Positions 44,879 through 54,286 of a DNA stretch of 64,000 nt are shown here, piece after piece. Source of the stretch: Acinetobacter sp. ANC 4862. Its GTDB lineage: Bacteria > Pseudomonadota > Gammaproteobacteria > Pseudomonadales > Moraxellaceae. Position 1 is the stretch's first letter. Each line of letters opens with the position of its first letter. Location: NCBI RefSeq assembly GCF_004336635.1, contig NZ_SJXH01000007.1, forward strand, positions 52,159-116,158, given 5' to 3'. The position numbers and the translations under genes were made by a program. The notes beneath the pieces were generated by a model that was not told where the DNA came from, did no database searches, and was given only the letters and a program-made list of their open reading frames with translations.

Positions 44879-46231
44879 ATGCAAACGAATTCATCTGAAA
44901 CATCACAAAGCACAACTTTGCAATATGTGCATTGGTTTCGACATTCTGCGCCTTATATCAATGCTCACCGCAATAAAACCTTTGTGATTATGTTTGATGG
45001 TGAAGCAGTTCAACATGAAAATTTCCAGCATATTATTCATGATATTGCCCTACTGCATTCTTTAGGCATTCGTCTGATTCTGGTGCATGGTGCACGTTCG
45101 CAGATCAATCAGAACTTAAAAGCCAGTGGCATTGAAACCCCATTCCATAATCATCGTCGTATTACCACACGTGAATCTTTAAGCTGCGTGATGAATGCCG
45201 TGGGTTCTATTCGTTTGCAAATCGAAGCGCTGCTTTCGATGGGTCTGGCAAATTCACCGATGTACGGTGCACGTATTGATGTCATTTCAGGCAATTTTGT
45301 CACTGCAAAACCTTATGGCATTCGTGATGGTGTGGATTTCCAGCTCACCGGTGAACTGCGTACCGTCGATACCGATGCCATTCAACGCCATCTTAAAAAT
45401 CATAATATCGTATTGCTTGGCCCAACCGGTTATTCCAACACAGGTGAAGTGTTTAATCTGGTCGCGGAAGAAGTTGCAACCAATACCGCTATTTTGCTCA
45501 AAGCGGATAAGTTGATTTTCTTGGGTAAACAACAAGGCTTGGTGAATGAATTCGGGCAATTGCAACGTGAAATTCCACCGCATCAACTCGATCAGCATAT
45601 TTTGCAATATCAGGACTCCAACCCAGATATTGCGCTGCAATTACGCGGTGCCAAAAATGCCTCACTGCAAGGCGTGCGTCGTGTGCATCTGATTTCTTAT
45701 ACCTATGATGGCGCATTGCTGGAAGAACTGTTCACCCGTGACGGTGCAGGCACTATGATGACCGATGCACATTATGAAGAAGTCCGTACCGCGAATATTC
45801 AGGATGTCGGTGGCTTAATGAATTTACTGCGCCCGCTCGAGGCTGAAGGCATTCTGGTCTATCGCTCACGTGAACGATTAGAAAGTGAAATTGAGCAATT
45901 TTCTGTGATTGAACGCGATGGCATGATTTTAGCCTGTGCCGCGCTTTACCCGATTCCAACTTCAGCCCATGAAATTAAATCGGCGGAGATCGCTTGTGTC
46001 GCGGTAGATCCAACCTATCGCAAATCCAATCGTGGTAGCCAGATTTTGCATTATCTGGAAGACAAGGCAAAAAAATTAGGCATTCAACAACTGTTTGTAC
46101 TGACCACACGTACCGCGCACTGGTTTGTCGAGCATGGCTTTGAACCTGCGAGTGTCGATGATCTGCCGAATGCACGTCAGGCGCTGTATAATTACCAACG
46201 TAACTCATTGGTGTTCAAAAAGTCACTTTAA
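44879..46231 (+). CDS. argA: N-acetylglutamate synthase (amino-acid acetyltransferase)
   Basis: First step of arginine synthesis. It is 450 aa. An N-terminal amino-acid-kinase-like domain (about 20-290: FVIMFDGEAVQHENFQHIIH, LVHGARSQINQNL), probably the arginine sensor, is followed by a GNAT domain (about 300-450) with VAVDPTYRKSNRGSQILHYL as the acetyl-CoA loop. This is the classical ArgA architecture of Gammaproteobacteria. The last codons overlap the terminator hairpin. Confidence 0.95.
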   Translation: MQTNSSETSQSTTLQYVHWFRHSAPYINAHRNKTFVIMFDGEAVQHENFQHIIHDIALLHSLGIRLILVHGARSQINQNLKASGIETPFHNHRRITTRESLSCVMNAVGSIRLQIEALLSMGLANSPMYGARIDVISGNFVTAKPYGIRDGVDFQLTGELRTVDTDAIQRHLKNHNIVLLGPTGYSNTGEVFNLVAEEVATNTAILLKADKLIFLGKQQGLVNEFGQLQREIPPHQLDQHILQYQDSNPDIALQLRGAKNASLQGVRRVHLISYTYDGALLEELFTRDGAGTMMTDAHYEEVRTANIQDVGGLMNLLRPLEAEGILVYRSRERLESEIEQFSVIERDGMILACAALYPIPTSAHEIKSAEIACVAVDPTYRKSNRGSQILHYLEDKAKKLGIQQLFVLTTRTAHWFVEHGFEPASVDDLPNARQALYNYQRNSLVFKKSL

Positions 46232-46245
46232 AGTGGCTTTTTTTT
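46217..46245 (+). terminator. argA terminator overlapping the coding end
   Basis: AAAAGTCACTTT / AAAGTGGCTTTT with one T-G pair, then a T-run. It begins before the argA stop at 46231, so the ribosome reaching the stop covers part of the stem. Confidence 0.75.
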
Positions 46246-46561
46246 ATGTCTGTTATATCTTTATTTTTTATATCTTTATCTATGCTTTTGCGAAATTTTT
46301 GACAATTTGCTTATGCAGTTTTTGCATAACCTTATAACAGCATGCTATTTAAAATTAAATTAAAATAATATCAACAACTTAAACCATTAAAGCAGCCTAT
46401 TTTATTTTTCTTATAAATCACATTTTCACCTAAGTTTTTCTTTTTTTTATTTATCTTTTTTCCTCATTAAGAATTCCTATTTTTTTATTTTTTTCGAAAA
46501 AGAAAAGGCTTTAGCGTATGTGTTCAATATTCAACACTTCATTATTGCGGAGCACACATTC
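46246..46561. other. Non-coding region upstream of the sulfonate operon
   Basis: Very T-rich plus strand (46430-46500 is largely T with few C). It must hold the operon promoter and probably a CysB/Cbl-type activator site, but I cannot name a site with confidence. CGGAG before the ssuA ATG is the ribosome site. Confidence 0.4.
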
Positions 46562-47524
46562 ATGAGCGCCATTCAAGCAAAATTCTGGGCGAAATCGCTG
46601 GTCCTTTCTTCAGTAGTTGCTGGCGCAATGATGATGTCAGGTTGTGACAAAAAACAAGCTGAAACGGTCACTTTAAATATCGGTTTCCAAAAATATGGCT
46701 TGTTACCGATTATTAAAGAACGCGGCACTTTAGAAACAGCGTTGAAAAACCAAGGCATCAATGTGAAATGGGTCGAATTCCCTGCCGGTCCACAATTGCT
46801 TGAAGGCCTAAATGTCGGCAGTGTTTCCTTGGGTGAGGCAGGTGAAGCGCCACCTATTTTTGCGCAAGCTGCCAATTCGAATCTGGTTTATATCGCCAAC
46901 CAACCGGAAGCGCCTAAAGCTGAAGCGTTAATTGTGCAAAAAGATTCAGCCATTCAAAGCGTCCAGGATTTAAAAGGTAAACGGATTGCCCTGAATAAAG
47001 GCTCAAACGTGCATTACTTATTACTTAAATTATTAGAAGCCAATAATCTGAAACTGGATGACATCCAGGTGGTGTATTTACCACCTTCGGATGCACGTGC
47101 TGCTTTTGAAAAAGGCGCAGTGGATGCCTGGGTGATTTGGGATCCGTTCTTTGCTGCTGCTGAAAAGCAGATTGGTGCTCGTGTCATTGCGACAGGTGAA
47201 AACCTGGTCAGCAATCATCAGTTCTATTTGGCAGACCGTAAATTTGCCGAACAACATCCGGATGTACTGAAAGCAGTCGTGAATGAATTAAACACGACTA
47301 CACAGTGGGTATCACAGCATCAAGATGAAGCAACCAAACTTTTGGAAAAACCAACAGGTCTCTCTAACGATATCCTGAAAACATCTATTTCCCGTATGGG
47401 CTTTGGCGTGCAACCAATTTCAAACGACGTGGTTAAAAAGCAGCAATATGTTGCCGACGCCTTCTATAACCAGAAACTGATTCCAAACAAAATCAATATT
47501 CAATCCGCAATTTTAGCGAAGTAA
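46562..47524 (+). CDS. ssuA: Sulfonate ABC transporter substrate-binding lipoprotein (SsuA-like, copy 1)
   Basis: 320 aa from MSAIQAKFWAKSLVLSSVVA (ATG 46562). The lipobox is MSGC, so it should be a membrane-anchored binding protein. The body is NMT1/SsuA-type: VTLNIGFQKYGLLPIIKERG, LNKGSNVHYLLLKLLEANNL, YLPPSDARAAFEKGAVDAWV and IWDPFFAAAE. These are all typical of aliphatic sulfonate binding proteins. It is the first gene of a five-gene operon. Confidence 0.92.
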   Translation: MSAIQAKFWAKSLVLSSVVAGAMMMSGCDKKQAETVTLNIGFQKYGLLPIIKERGTLETALKNQGINVKWVEFPAGPQLLEGLNVGSVSLGEAGEAPPIFAQAANSNLVYIANQPEAPKAEALIVQKDSAIQSVQDLKGKRIALNKGSNVHYLLLKLLEANNLKLDDIQVVYLPPSDARAAFEKGAVDAWVIWDPFFAAAEKQIGARVIATGENLVSNHQFYLADRKFAEQHPDVLKAVVNELNTTTQWVSQHQDEATKLLEKPTGLSNDILKTSISRMGFGVQPISNDVVKKQQYVADAFYNQKLIPNKINIQSAILAK

Positions 47525-47549
47525 TGACAGAACAATAGAGGACTCGACT

Positions 47550-48542
47550 ATGACTCAACATCAGCAAGATAACAAAGCAATTACCTGGTTCAAAACATCC
47601 AGTCATGGCATGAATGCGATGCTGATTGCTTGCGCAATGTTGGGTTCGAGTGCTGCCTGGGCCGTGGATCCTTCAGTCAAACAGCTACGCGTGGGCTATC
47701 AAAAAGCTTCTGTGAATCTGGTGATTGCCAAACAACAAAAGCTGTTTGAACAGGAATTTCCAAACGCAAAAATTTCATGGAATGAATTTCCGGGTGGTCC
47801 GCAAATTTTAGAAGCGCTTGCAGTCGGTTCGATTGATATCGGTGCAACGGGTGATACACCGCCTGTATACGCTCAGGCAGGCAACAAGCCACTACACTAT
47901 TTTGCTTATGAAACTGCAAAACCTTTGGCTTCTGCCATTTTGGTACCAGGCACCTCGAAAATTACCCAGCTCAGCCAGTTGAAAGGTAAACGCGTTGGGG
48001 TTCACCGTGGTTCAAGCTCACATTATTTATTGGTGCAAGCAGTACGCAAAGCCGGTTTGCAATGGACGGATATTCAGCCGATCTGGCTCAGTCCTGCCGA
48101 TGCACGCGCAGCTTTCCAGAAAGGTGCCATTGATGCCTGGGCCATTTGGGATCCGTACTATGCAGCGGCTCAAGTGGAAGATAAAGCCAAAGTACTGGCT
48201 TCAGGTAAAGGCTTGAGCCCGAATTACACGTTTTATTTAGCCTCTGATAATTTGGTCAAAACGCATCCCAAAGCCCTTAAAGGCATTATCCAGCAAATTA
48301 ACCTTGCCGATAAATGGGTGCAAAGCAACAAGGCTGCAACGGCAACCCTATTTGCCCAAAGCACTGGATTAAAACCAAATGTCAGCCAGACCTTTATCCA
48401 ACGTCGTCCTAATCCATCAAGTGCTGCTCCCCTCACTCGAAAAGTGATCGCAGATCAGCAAGAACTCGCAAACCATTTTAGCGAACTCAAGATCATTCCG
48501 AAATCTATCCACATTCAGCAAGCCGTTTGGGCAGGCAAATAA
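47550..48542 (+). CDS. Sulfonate ABC transporter substrate-binding protein (SsuA-like, copy 2)
   Basis: 330 aa. A long charged N-region precedes a signal peptide ([18 protein letters not shown], cleavage before VDPS), so this copy is secreted and soluble, unlike the lipoprotein copy 1. The same family blocks are present: [57 protein letters not shown] and [10 protein letters not shown]. The two have diverged, suggesting different sulfonate ranges. The gap is 25 bp after copy 1 and 16 bp before ssuD. Confidence 0.92.
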   Translation: MTQHQQDNKAITWFKTSSHGMNAMLIACAMLGSSAAWAVDPSVKQLRVGYQKASVNLVIAKQQKLFEQEFPNAKISWNEFPGGPQILEALAVGSIDIGATGDTPPVYAQAGNKPLHYFAYETAKPLASAILVPGTSKITQLSQLKGKRVGVHRGSSSHYLLVQAVRKAGLQWTDIQPIWLSPADARAAFQKGAIDAWAIWDPYYAAAQVEDKAKVLASGKGLSPNYTFYLASDNLVKTHPKALKGIIQQINLADKWVQSNKAATATLFAQSTGLKPNVSQTFIQRRPNPSSAAPLTRKVIADQQELANHFSELKIIPKSIHIQQAVWAGK

Positions 48543-48558
48543 TCTAAGGATCAAAGCA

Positions 48559-49734
48559 ATGAAAATTTTCTGGTTTATTCCTACGCATGGTGACAGTCGT
48601 TATTTAGGCACAAGCAAAGGCGCGCGTCAGGTCGATCATGCTTATATGAAACAGATTGCCGTAGCGGTAGATAACCTGGGTTATGAAGGCGTACTGATTC
48701 CAACCGGTCGTTCATGTGAAGATCCGTGGATTACTGCCGCAAGCCTGATTGATGCAACCAAAAATTTAAAATTCCTAGTGGCTTTACGTCCAGGAGTAAC
48801 GACTCCTGCACTCGCTGCGCGTATGGCTGCAACTTTTGACCGTTTATCCAATGGTCGTGTATTACTGAATCTGGTCACCGGTGGTGATGAACAAGAGCTG
48901 AAAGGTGATGGTGTGTATGAAGATCATGCAACACGTTATCAAACAGCAGCGGAATACACCAAAATTTGGCGTGAAATTTTAACCCGCTCTCATACAGGTG
49001 AATCATTTACTTTCCACGGCGACCGCTTACAAGTAGAAGATGCCAAACTGCTTTATCCACCGGTACAACAACCATATCCGCCACTTTGGTTTGGTGGCTC
49101 TTCAGATGCAGCCGTAGATTTAGCTACCGACCAAGTCGACACTTACCTGACCTGGGGCGAGCCACCCGCAGCAGTGAAAGAAAAAATTGAAAATGTCAGA
49201 GCCAAAGCTACCGCTAAAGGCCGCACTTTAAATTACGGTATCCGTTTACACGTGATTGTGCGTGAAACCAATCAACAGGCATGGGCTGCTGCTGAAGAGC
49301 TGATCCAGTATGTAGATGATGCAACCATTGCCGCTGCACAACAAAAATTCAAACAGATGGATTCAGTGGGTCAACGCCGTATGGCCGAATTGCATAACGG
49401 TGACCGTAGCAAGCTTGAAGTCTCTCCAAACCTTTGGGCGGGTGTAGGCTTAGTCCGTGGCGGTGCCGGTACAGCATTGGTCGGTGATCCACAAACCGTG
49501 GCTGCACGTATTCAGGAATATGCCGATTTAGGTATTGATACCTTCATTTTCTCAGGCTACCCGCATCTTGAAGAATCCATCCGTTTTGCAGAATTAGTAT
49601 TCCCGTTACTGCCTTTAGAAACCCGCAAGAAACTGGCTCAACCGAACTTAACCGGTCCTTTTGGTGAAATCGTGGCAAATAACTATGTTGCTGATGAGGC
49701 TAAAAAGGAAGTTAAACATCAGGAGCCGGCTTAA
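48559..49734 (+). CDS. ssuD: FMNH2-dependent alkanesulfonate monooxygenase
   Basis: Releases sulfite from alkanesulfonates using reduced FMN and oxygen. It is 391 aa, a bacterial luciferase-type TIM barrel. Typical blocks: [58 protein letters not shown] and the [17 protein letters not shown] loop. It needs a separate FMN reductase; no ssuE lies in this operon. Its stop overlaps the ssuC start (TAATG). Confidence 0.96.
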   Translation: MKIFWFIPTHGDSRYLGTSKGARQVDHAYMKQIAVAVDNLGYEGVLIPTGRSCEDPWITAASLIDATKNLKFLVALRPGVTTPALAARMAATFDRLSNGRVLLNLVTGGDEQELKGDGVYEDHATRYQTAAEYTKIWREILTRSHTGESFTFHGDRLQVEDAKLLYPPVQQPYPPLWFGGSSDAAVDLATDQVDTYLTWGEPPAAVKEKIENVRAKATAKGRTLNYGIRLHVIVRETNQQAWAAAEELIQYVDDATIAAAQQKFKQMDSVGQRRMAELHNGDRSKLEVSPNLWAGVGLVRGGAGTALVGDPQTVAARIQEYADLGIDTFIFSGYPHLEESIRFAELVFPLLPLETRKKLAQPNLTGPFGEIVANNYVADEAKKEVKHQEPA

Positions 49735-50549
49735 TGAGCAAAACGATTTCTGCTGAAAGCTTGGCCAAAACCAAGGTTTCACGTGGAACACAATTTGGGC
49801 AGCACTTGCTGCCCTGGTTGGTTCCGATTGCACTGATTTTAATCTGGCAAATTGCATCCAGTACCGGACTTTTGGAAAGCCGTATTTTACCGGCACCGAG
49901 TGCGGTGGTGACTGCATTCTGGAATCTGTTGATCAGTGGCGAGCTTTGGCAACATGTTCAGGTCAGTGCCGGACGTGCCCTGCTTGGTTTATTGGTCGGT
50001 GGCGGCTTAGGATTACTTCTGGGCCTGCTCAATGGTTCTTCGAAAATGGCATCCACCCTGCTCGATACAACTTTACAAATGATCCGTAACATTCCAGCCT
50101 TGGCTTTAATTCCTTTGGTAATTCTATGGTTCGGGATTGATGAATCTGCCAAGCTGTTTTTAGTCGCTGTTGGCGTATTCTTTCCGATTTATATCAATAC
50201 CTATCACGGCATTCGCTCGGTTGATCCTCAACTCATCGAGATGGGTAAAAGCTATGGTCTGACCCGCTGGCAATTATACAAAGAAATTATTTTACCGGGT
50301 GCTATGCCTTCGATTCTGGTCGGTTTACGCTTTGCATTGGGTCTGGTTTGGGTGCTGCTCATCGTTGCAGAAACCATTTCCGCACAATCAGGCATTGGCT
50401 ACATGACCATGAATGCACGTGAATTTTTACAAACTGATGTCGTGTTAGTGGGTATTTTGCTCTACGCCCTGCTTGGAAAATTGGCCGATGTATTGGCAGT
50501 AGGCTTGGAAAAATACTTACTGCGTTGGCATGCTGGATATCAAAAATAA
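49734..50549 (+). CDS. ssuC: Sulfonate ABC transporter permease
   Basis: A 271-aa inner-membrane protein with six to seven helices. The EAA-type loop is QLIEMGKSYGLTRWQLYKEI with ILPGAMPSILVGLRFALG, where the conserved Glu-Gly region contacts SsuB. It is coupled to ssuD by a 1-base overlap, and ssuB follows after 10 bp. Confidence 0.94.
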   Translation: MSKTISAESLAKTKVSRGTQFGQHLLPWLVPIALILIWQIASSTGLLESRILPAPSAVVTAFWNLLISGELWQHVQVSAGRALLGLLVGGGLGLLLGLLNGSSKMASTLLDTTLQMIRNIPALALIPLVILWFGIDESAKLFLVAVGVFFPIYINTYHGIRSVDPQLIEMGKSYGLTRWQLYKEIILPGAMPSILVGLRFALGLVWVLLIVAETISAQSGIGYMTMNAREFLQTDVVLVGILLYALLGKLADVLAVGLEKYLLRWHAGYQK

Positions 50550-50559
50550 GGAATAAGTT

Positions 50560-51369
50560 ATGACTGATTTAAGTATAGGGCGACATGTAGCTGCAGATCC
50601 AACTGCAGCAGAACAGCCAGCCACTGCAGACATCAATCCAGCAGCGGTGGTCGGTGCAGAAATTTTGATTGAGCAACTACATAAATTTTATGGTGATGTT
50701 ACGGTTCTAGAAGATTTAGACCTGCATATTCAACCCGGTGAATTCCTTGCCATTGTTGGTCGTAGCGGATGTGGTAAAAGTACCCTGCTTCGTCTGATAG
50801 CGGATTTAGAACAACCTAGCTATGGTGAAATCAAGTTTAAATCGGCACGACATATTCGCGAAGGCATTACCAGTGATGACATTCGTGTCATGTTCCAGGA
50901 TCCGCGACTTTTGCCGTGGCGTAGCATTGAACAAAATGTACAATTGGGTTTAGCCAAAGAACATCAAGGTAATGCCTCTGCCCTGTTAGAAAAAGTCGGA
51001 CTGAAAGAGAAAGCCGGATTGTGGCCGTCACAACTTTCCGGCGGTCAACGTCAGCGTACCGCGCTTGCACGCGCATTGTCACATAAACCTCGCATCTTGC
51101 TGTTAGATGAGCCACTCGGTGCGCTGGATGCTTTAACCCGTTTAGACATGCAGAGCCTGATTGAAAAACTCTGGCATGAGCAAGGCTTTACTGCCATTTT
51201 GGTGACCCATGATGTCAGCGAAGCAGTACAACTGGCCGATCGAATTATTTTGCTCGATAAAGGGCATATCGCTAAACAATTTAAAGTGGATTTGCCACGA
51301 CCACGTAAAAAAGATTACGCTTTTACCGAGTTGGAGCAACAAGTTCTCAATGCTGTATTGGCAACATGA
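50560..51369 (+). CDS. ssuB: Sulfonate ABC transporter ATP-binding protein
   Basis: 269 aa. Walker A is [15 protein letters not shown], the Q-loop is [10 protein letters not shown], the signature is [16 protein letters not shown], Walker B is [12 protein letters not shown], and the H-loop is VTHDVSEAV. There is an Ala-rich N-terminal extension of about 30 residues before the ABC core. It is the last gene of the ssu operon. Confidence 0.95.
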   Translation: MTDLSIGRHVAADPTAAEQPATADINPAAVVGAEILIEQLHKFYGDVTVLEDLDLHIQPGEFLAIVGRSGCGKSTLLRLIADLEQPSYGEIKFKSARHIREGITSDDIRVMFQDPRLLPWRSIEQNVQLGLAKEHQGNASALLEKVGLKEKAGLWPSQLSGGQRQRTALARALSHKPRILLLDEPLGALDALTRLDMQSLIEKLWHEQGFTAILVTHDVSEAVQLADRIILLDKGHIAKQFKVDLPRPRKKDYAFTELEQQVLNAVLAT

Positions 51370-51731
51370 TTTTTTACATTTAAAATGAGCACATTCTGAC
51401 CATCAGTTTGGGCTCATCTCATGATCAGGCTGTCTAAACCTCATCTCATTCTTTAATTATTTTAATCACTCATTTATCAATCTAGTATTTAACTTAAGTA
51501 TTCAAAAAAATATAAAAATTCAATCTTATTGAATTATTTAACGATCTTTATGGAGCTATTTTCTGCCCTATTTTAAAGCATCTTTTTACATTGCTCTAAA
51601 ACTTGGTAATTTAATAGCTGATCTAAAAAATAAATCGTCAATATTCATAAAATTAAAACTTTTGTCTGTGCACAAATCTGATGATTTGCCGTACAATTTA
51701 GGGTTCCACTTTTAATTTTTTTAAATGGCCA
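51370..51731. other. Non-coding gap between ssuB and the TetR regulator
   Basis: 362 bp, AT-rich. No clear terminator hairpin with a T-run was found for the ssu operon, and no ORF, repeat or operator palindrome is evident. The regulator promoter probably lies within the last 100 bp (ACAATTTAG near 51694). Confidence 0.35.
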
Positions 51732-52346
51732 ATGGAACAAAAAAAGAGTACTCAAAAACGACATCAACTGCTAAATGCAGCACTGGATGTATTTTCCCTT
51801 TACGGTTTTAATGGGGCAAGCTTAGACGAGATTGCTCAAATTGCTGAAATGCACAAATCCAATATTTTCTATTATTATGAAAATAAGGAAGCATTGTATG
51901 TTGAAGTACTCACCACGGTATTACAAAAGTGGCTTGCTCCGCTGCAAATGCTAGAAACAGAGCTTGAGCCTGAAGAAGCGATCACCAATTATTTATTGCA
52001 AAAAATTGAGGTTTCGCGTACCCAGCCGAAAGCATCTCGACTGTTTGCTTTGGAAGTGATTCAAGGTGCGCCGCATATTTTGCCAATTTTAAAAGGTCCG
52101 CTCAAGAAACTGGTGAAGCGTAAAGCCAAAGTCATTACCATGTGGCAAGATCAAGGTAAAATTGCCAAGGAAATAGATCCTGAGCTTTTAATTCTGAATA
52201 TTTGGGCCATTACCCAAAACTATGCAGATTTTGCGACTCAAATGGAAATGGTTACCGGCAAGACCTTGCGTAACCGCAGTATGCAGCAGCGTATCATCCA
52301 GCATACTGTCCATATGATGTTATACGGCGTTATTCCTCGCCCATAA
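51732..52346 (+). CDS. TetR-family regulator, RutR-like
   Basis: A 204-aa protein with an N-terminal helix-turn-helix (LNAALDVFSLYGFNGASLDE, then IAEMHKSNIFYYYENKEALY). The C-terminal domain ends with NIWAITQNYADFATQMEMVTG, the RutR-type C-terminal pattern. RutR senses uracil and controls pyrimidine and related genes; ligand and targets here are unknown. The adjacent ssu operon is on the same strand, which gives no proof of control. Confidence 0.82.
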   Translation: MEQKKSTQKRHQLLNAALDVFSLYGFNGASLDEIAQIAEMHKSNIFYYYENKEALYVEVLTTVLQKWLAPLQMLETELEPEEAITNYLLQKIEVSRTQPKASRLFALEVIQGAPHILPILKGPLKKLVKRKAKVITMWQDQGKIAKEIDPELLILNIWAITQNYADFATQMEMVTGKTLRNRSMQQRIIQHTVHMMLYGVIPRP

Positions 52347-52352
52347 TTCTTA

Positions 52353-52402
52353 AATTATCGTCTAGATAATTTTGGCATACGACCATAGACAACTATGGTC
52401 GC
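52353..52402. terminator. Two stem-loops between convergent genes
   Basis: AAATTATC-GTCTA-GATAATTT (52353-52373) is followed by CGACCATAG-ACAA-CTATGGTCG (52381-52402). The first has a T-run after it and suits the TetR gene. The second is a perfect 9-bp stem without a T-run. Confidence 0.6.
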
Positions 52403-52424
52403 CGAATTTCCAAATCCACTCTGC

Positions 52425-52988
52425 TTATTTGATCGTTTGATATAATTTTAATAATTTTTGCGCACCCAATAATAAATTATCTTCCCAATCTAAATGCGCT
52501 GTGTCATCCGCACCATCGGTAATATATTTCACTGAAATCAATCGTACACCCAGCTTCTTGCAGACCTTTGCAATTGCGTAGCCTTCCATATCCACCAAAT
52601 GACAAGGTACTTTCGGCGTACCTGTTTCAAAGCTGTCACCGGTTCCGCAGGTGCCTTTTTCCAGGTGCTGAAAATAAGACTCTAAATGAATTTCTGCAGG
52701 ATGGTCATCATCCATAGGGGTAACACCGACTTTAAAACCCAGGGGTGAAACATCCATATCACGTTGCACAAAAGTCGTCACTTCAACCAAGGCATGCGCA
52801 TCAAATTGAGAACTTCCCGCTGAGCCCAAATTCAGCAAGGTTTTACAACCAGTTTTCTGAATCACTTCAAAGGCTTTAAAGGCAGCATTGACTTTACCAA
52901 TACCACTGTAATGCACTTGAATTCCCGCCTGTTCAAACAAACCTTTCGATTCATTGGGAAGTGCCATAATTAAAGCCAAATCCGACAT
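52425..52988 (-). CDS. MTA/SAH-nucleosidase-like protein
   Basis: A 187-aa member of the PNP/UDP phosphorylase fold. Blocks: LALIMALPNESKGLFEQAGI, SGIGKVNAA, LLNLGSAGSS and the substrate-binding HLVDMEGYAIAKVC (Met-Glu pair) with ITDGADD (catalytic Asp region). It is shorter than E. coli Pfs (232 aa) and lacks some of its central segment, so the base specificity is uncertain. It is a plausible housekeeping recycler of adenosylated by-products. Confidence 0.75.
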   Translation of the reverse strand: MSDLALIMALPNESKGLFEQAGIQVHYSGIGKVNAAFKAFEVIQKTGCKTLLNLGSAGSSQFDAHALVEVTTFVQRDMDVSPLGFKVGVTPMDDDHPAEIHLESYFQHLEKGTCGTGDSFETGTPKVPCHLVDMEGYAIAKVCKKLGVRLISVKYITDGADDTAHLDWEDNLLLGAQKLLKLYQTIK

Positions 52989-53221
52989 TGCAATACCTTA
53001 TTTATTTGCCAACTCAAAACTGCCCCCATTAGAAAAGAATTAGAGGAAGAGTGCAAATTTAAAAATCTGCCCTGAATCAATCTGTATTTTTTGATGTTTC
53101 TACACCGCTACTTTTAGCCAGATATCCGATAATTTTTTTGGATGAAAACACAACAACAAGACGAACGCTCAAGATTATGGCAATATATAGCCCTGATAAT
53201 TTTTCACTTATTGATTCGCCC

Positions 53222-54223
53222 ATGAAGCTGCTCCGCCTGAATGCTTTAGCGCCAAATTTTCAATTGCCAAAAACTGCCGCTACGATTGGTAATTTTGACG
53301 GTGTACATTTGGGCCATCAGGCAATGATTGCACAATTAAAACAACTCGCCGCAGCACAAAATTTAAAAACTCTGGTGATGATTTTTGAGCCACAACCTTT
53401 GGAATTTTTTAAAGGTTATGAAGCACCGCCTAGAATCAGTTCATTGCGTGAAAAAGTCGAATACTTAACCGAACTGGGTGTCGACTATATTGCGATTGCA
53501 AAATTTGATAATCATTTCCGTAGCTTAGATGCTGAAAGCTTTGCCGATATTCTCAAACATAAACTCAATGCGGAACATCTGGTTCTGGGCGACGATTTCC
53601 ATTTCGGTAAAAACCGTCAAGGCAATAGTGAATTTTTGCGAGCTTATGGTTTTCAGGTCACCAACTTGCATACCATTGCCTTGGAGGGACACCGTGTCAG
53701 CTCGACCCGGATTCGTCATACCCTGCAAGCGGGTGATTTAGCTTTGGCTGCAAAATTATTGGGTCGTCCGTATAGCATCACCGGCCGGGTGCAATATGGG
53801 GATCAGATTGGACGTACCCTTAATTTTCCAACCATCAACATCCGTCTAAACCGTCATAGACCCTGTTTAAACGGGATTTACGGCGTTGACGTATTATGTG
53901 AAACCGGATCTTTAAAAGATAAAGTGAAAGCCGACAATCCTGAAAAACTGGGGATTGCAGGCTATGAACCCACTGCCCTGTTTGGTGCAGGACATGTGGG
54001 TACACGACCAGCCATCAAACAGGAACATCCAGAATGGCGATTAGAAGTACATTTTCCTGATGTTTCTGCTAATCTGTATGGCCTGTTAATGCGGGTGACG
54101 TTCTTGAACTATTTACATGGTGAAAAGGACTACCCTTCGCTTGAAGCATTGAAAGTGGGAATTGATGACGATGTTGAGAAACTGCTTGAGTTTCGACAAA
54201 ACACGCCCAATTTCCCCTTTTAA
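53222..54223 (+). CDS. ribF: Bifunctional riboflavin kinase/FAD synthetase
   Basis: Makes FMN and FAD from riboflavin. 333 aa from MKLLRLNALAPNFQLPKTAA (ATG 53222). The frame is open to 53138, but the extra N-terminus is not family-like. The N-terminal FAD-synthetase domain has TIGNFDGVHLGHQAMI and LVLGDDFHFGKNRQGN. The C-terminal kinase domain has GRTLNFPTINI and NGIYGVDV. It is first in ribF-ileS-lspA-fkpB. The start is the least certain point, since no strong ribosome site precedes it. Confidence 0.9.
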   Translation: MKLLRLNALAPNFQLPKTAATIGNFDGVHLGHQAMIAQLKQLAAAQNLKTLVMIFEPQPLEFFKGYEAPPRISSLREKVEYLTELGVDYIAIAKFDNHFRSLDAESFADILKHKLNAEHLVLGDDFHFGKNRQGNSEFLRAYGFQVTNLHTIALEGHRVSSTRIRHTLQAGDLALAAKLLGRPYSITGRVQYGDQIGRTLNFPTINIRLNRHRPCLNGIYGVDVLCETGSLKDKVKADNPEKLGIAGYEPTALFGAGHVGTRPAIKQEHPEWRLEVHFPDVSANLYGLLMRVTFLNYLHGEKDYPSLEALKVGIDDDVEKLLEFRQNTPNFPF

Positions 54224-54286
54224 ATCCCACATTTTTTATTGTAAAACGCGTCAGCCTAAGACTGATTAAATTGGAAGACAACTTGC

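Noticed and set aside
46430..46500. T-rich tract upstream of the sulfonate operon as a homopolymer regulatory switch
   Set aside because: The T runs are interrupted and not in a coding sequence or between clear -35 and -10 boxes, so no phase-variable promoter can be argued.
54224..54286. Regulatory RNA element ahead of ileS (T-box or similar), and an FMN riboswitch ahead of ribF
   Set aside because: The 63-bp gap is too short for a T-box, and the region before ribF (52989-53221) shows no RFN-like conserved blocks.
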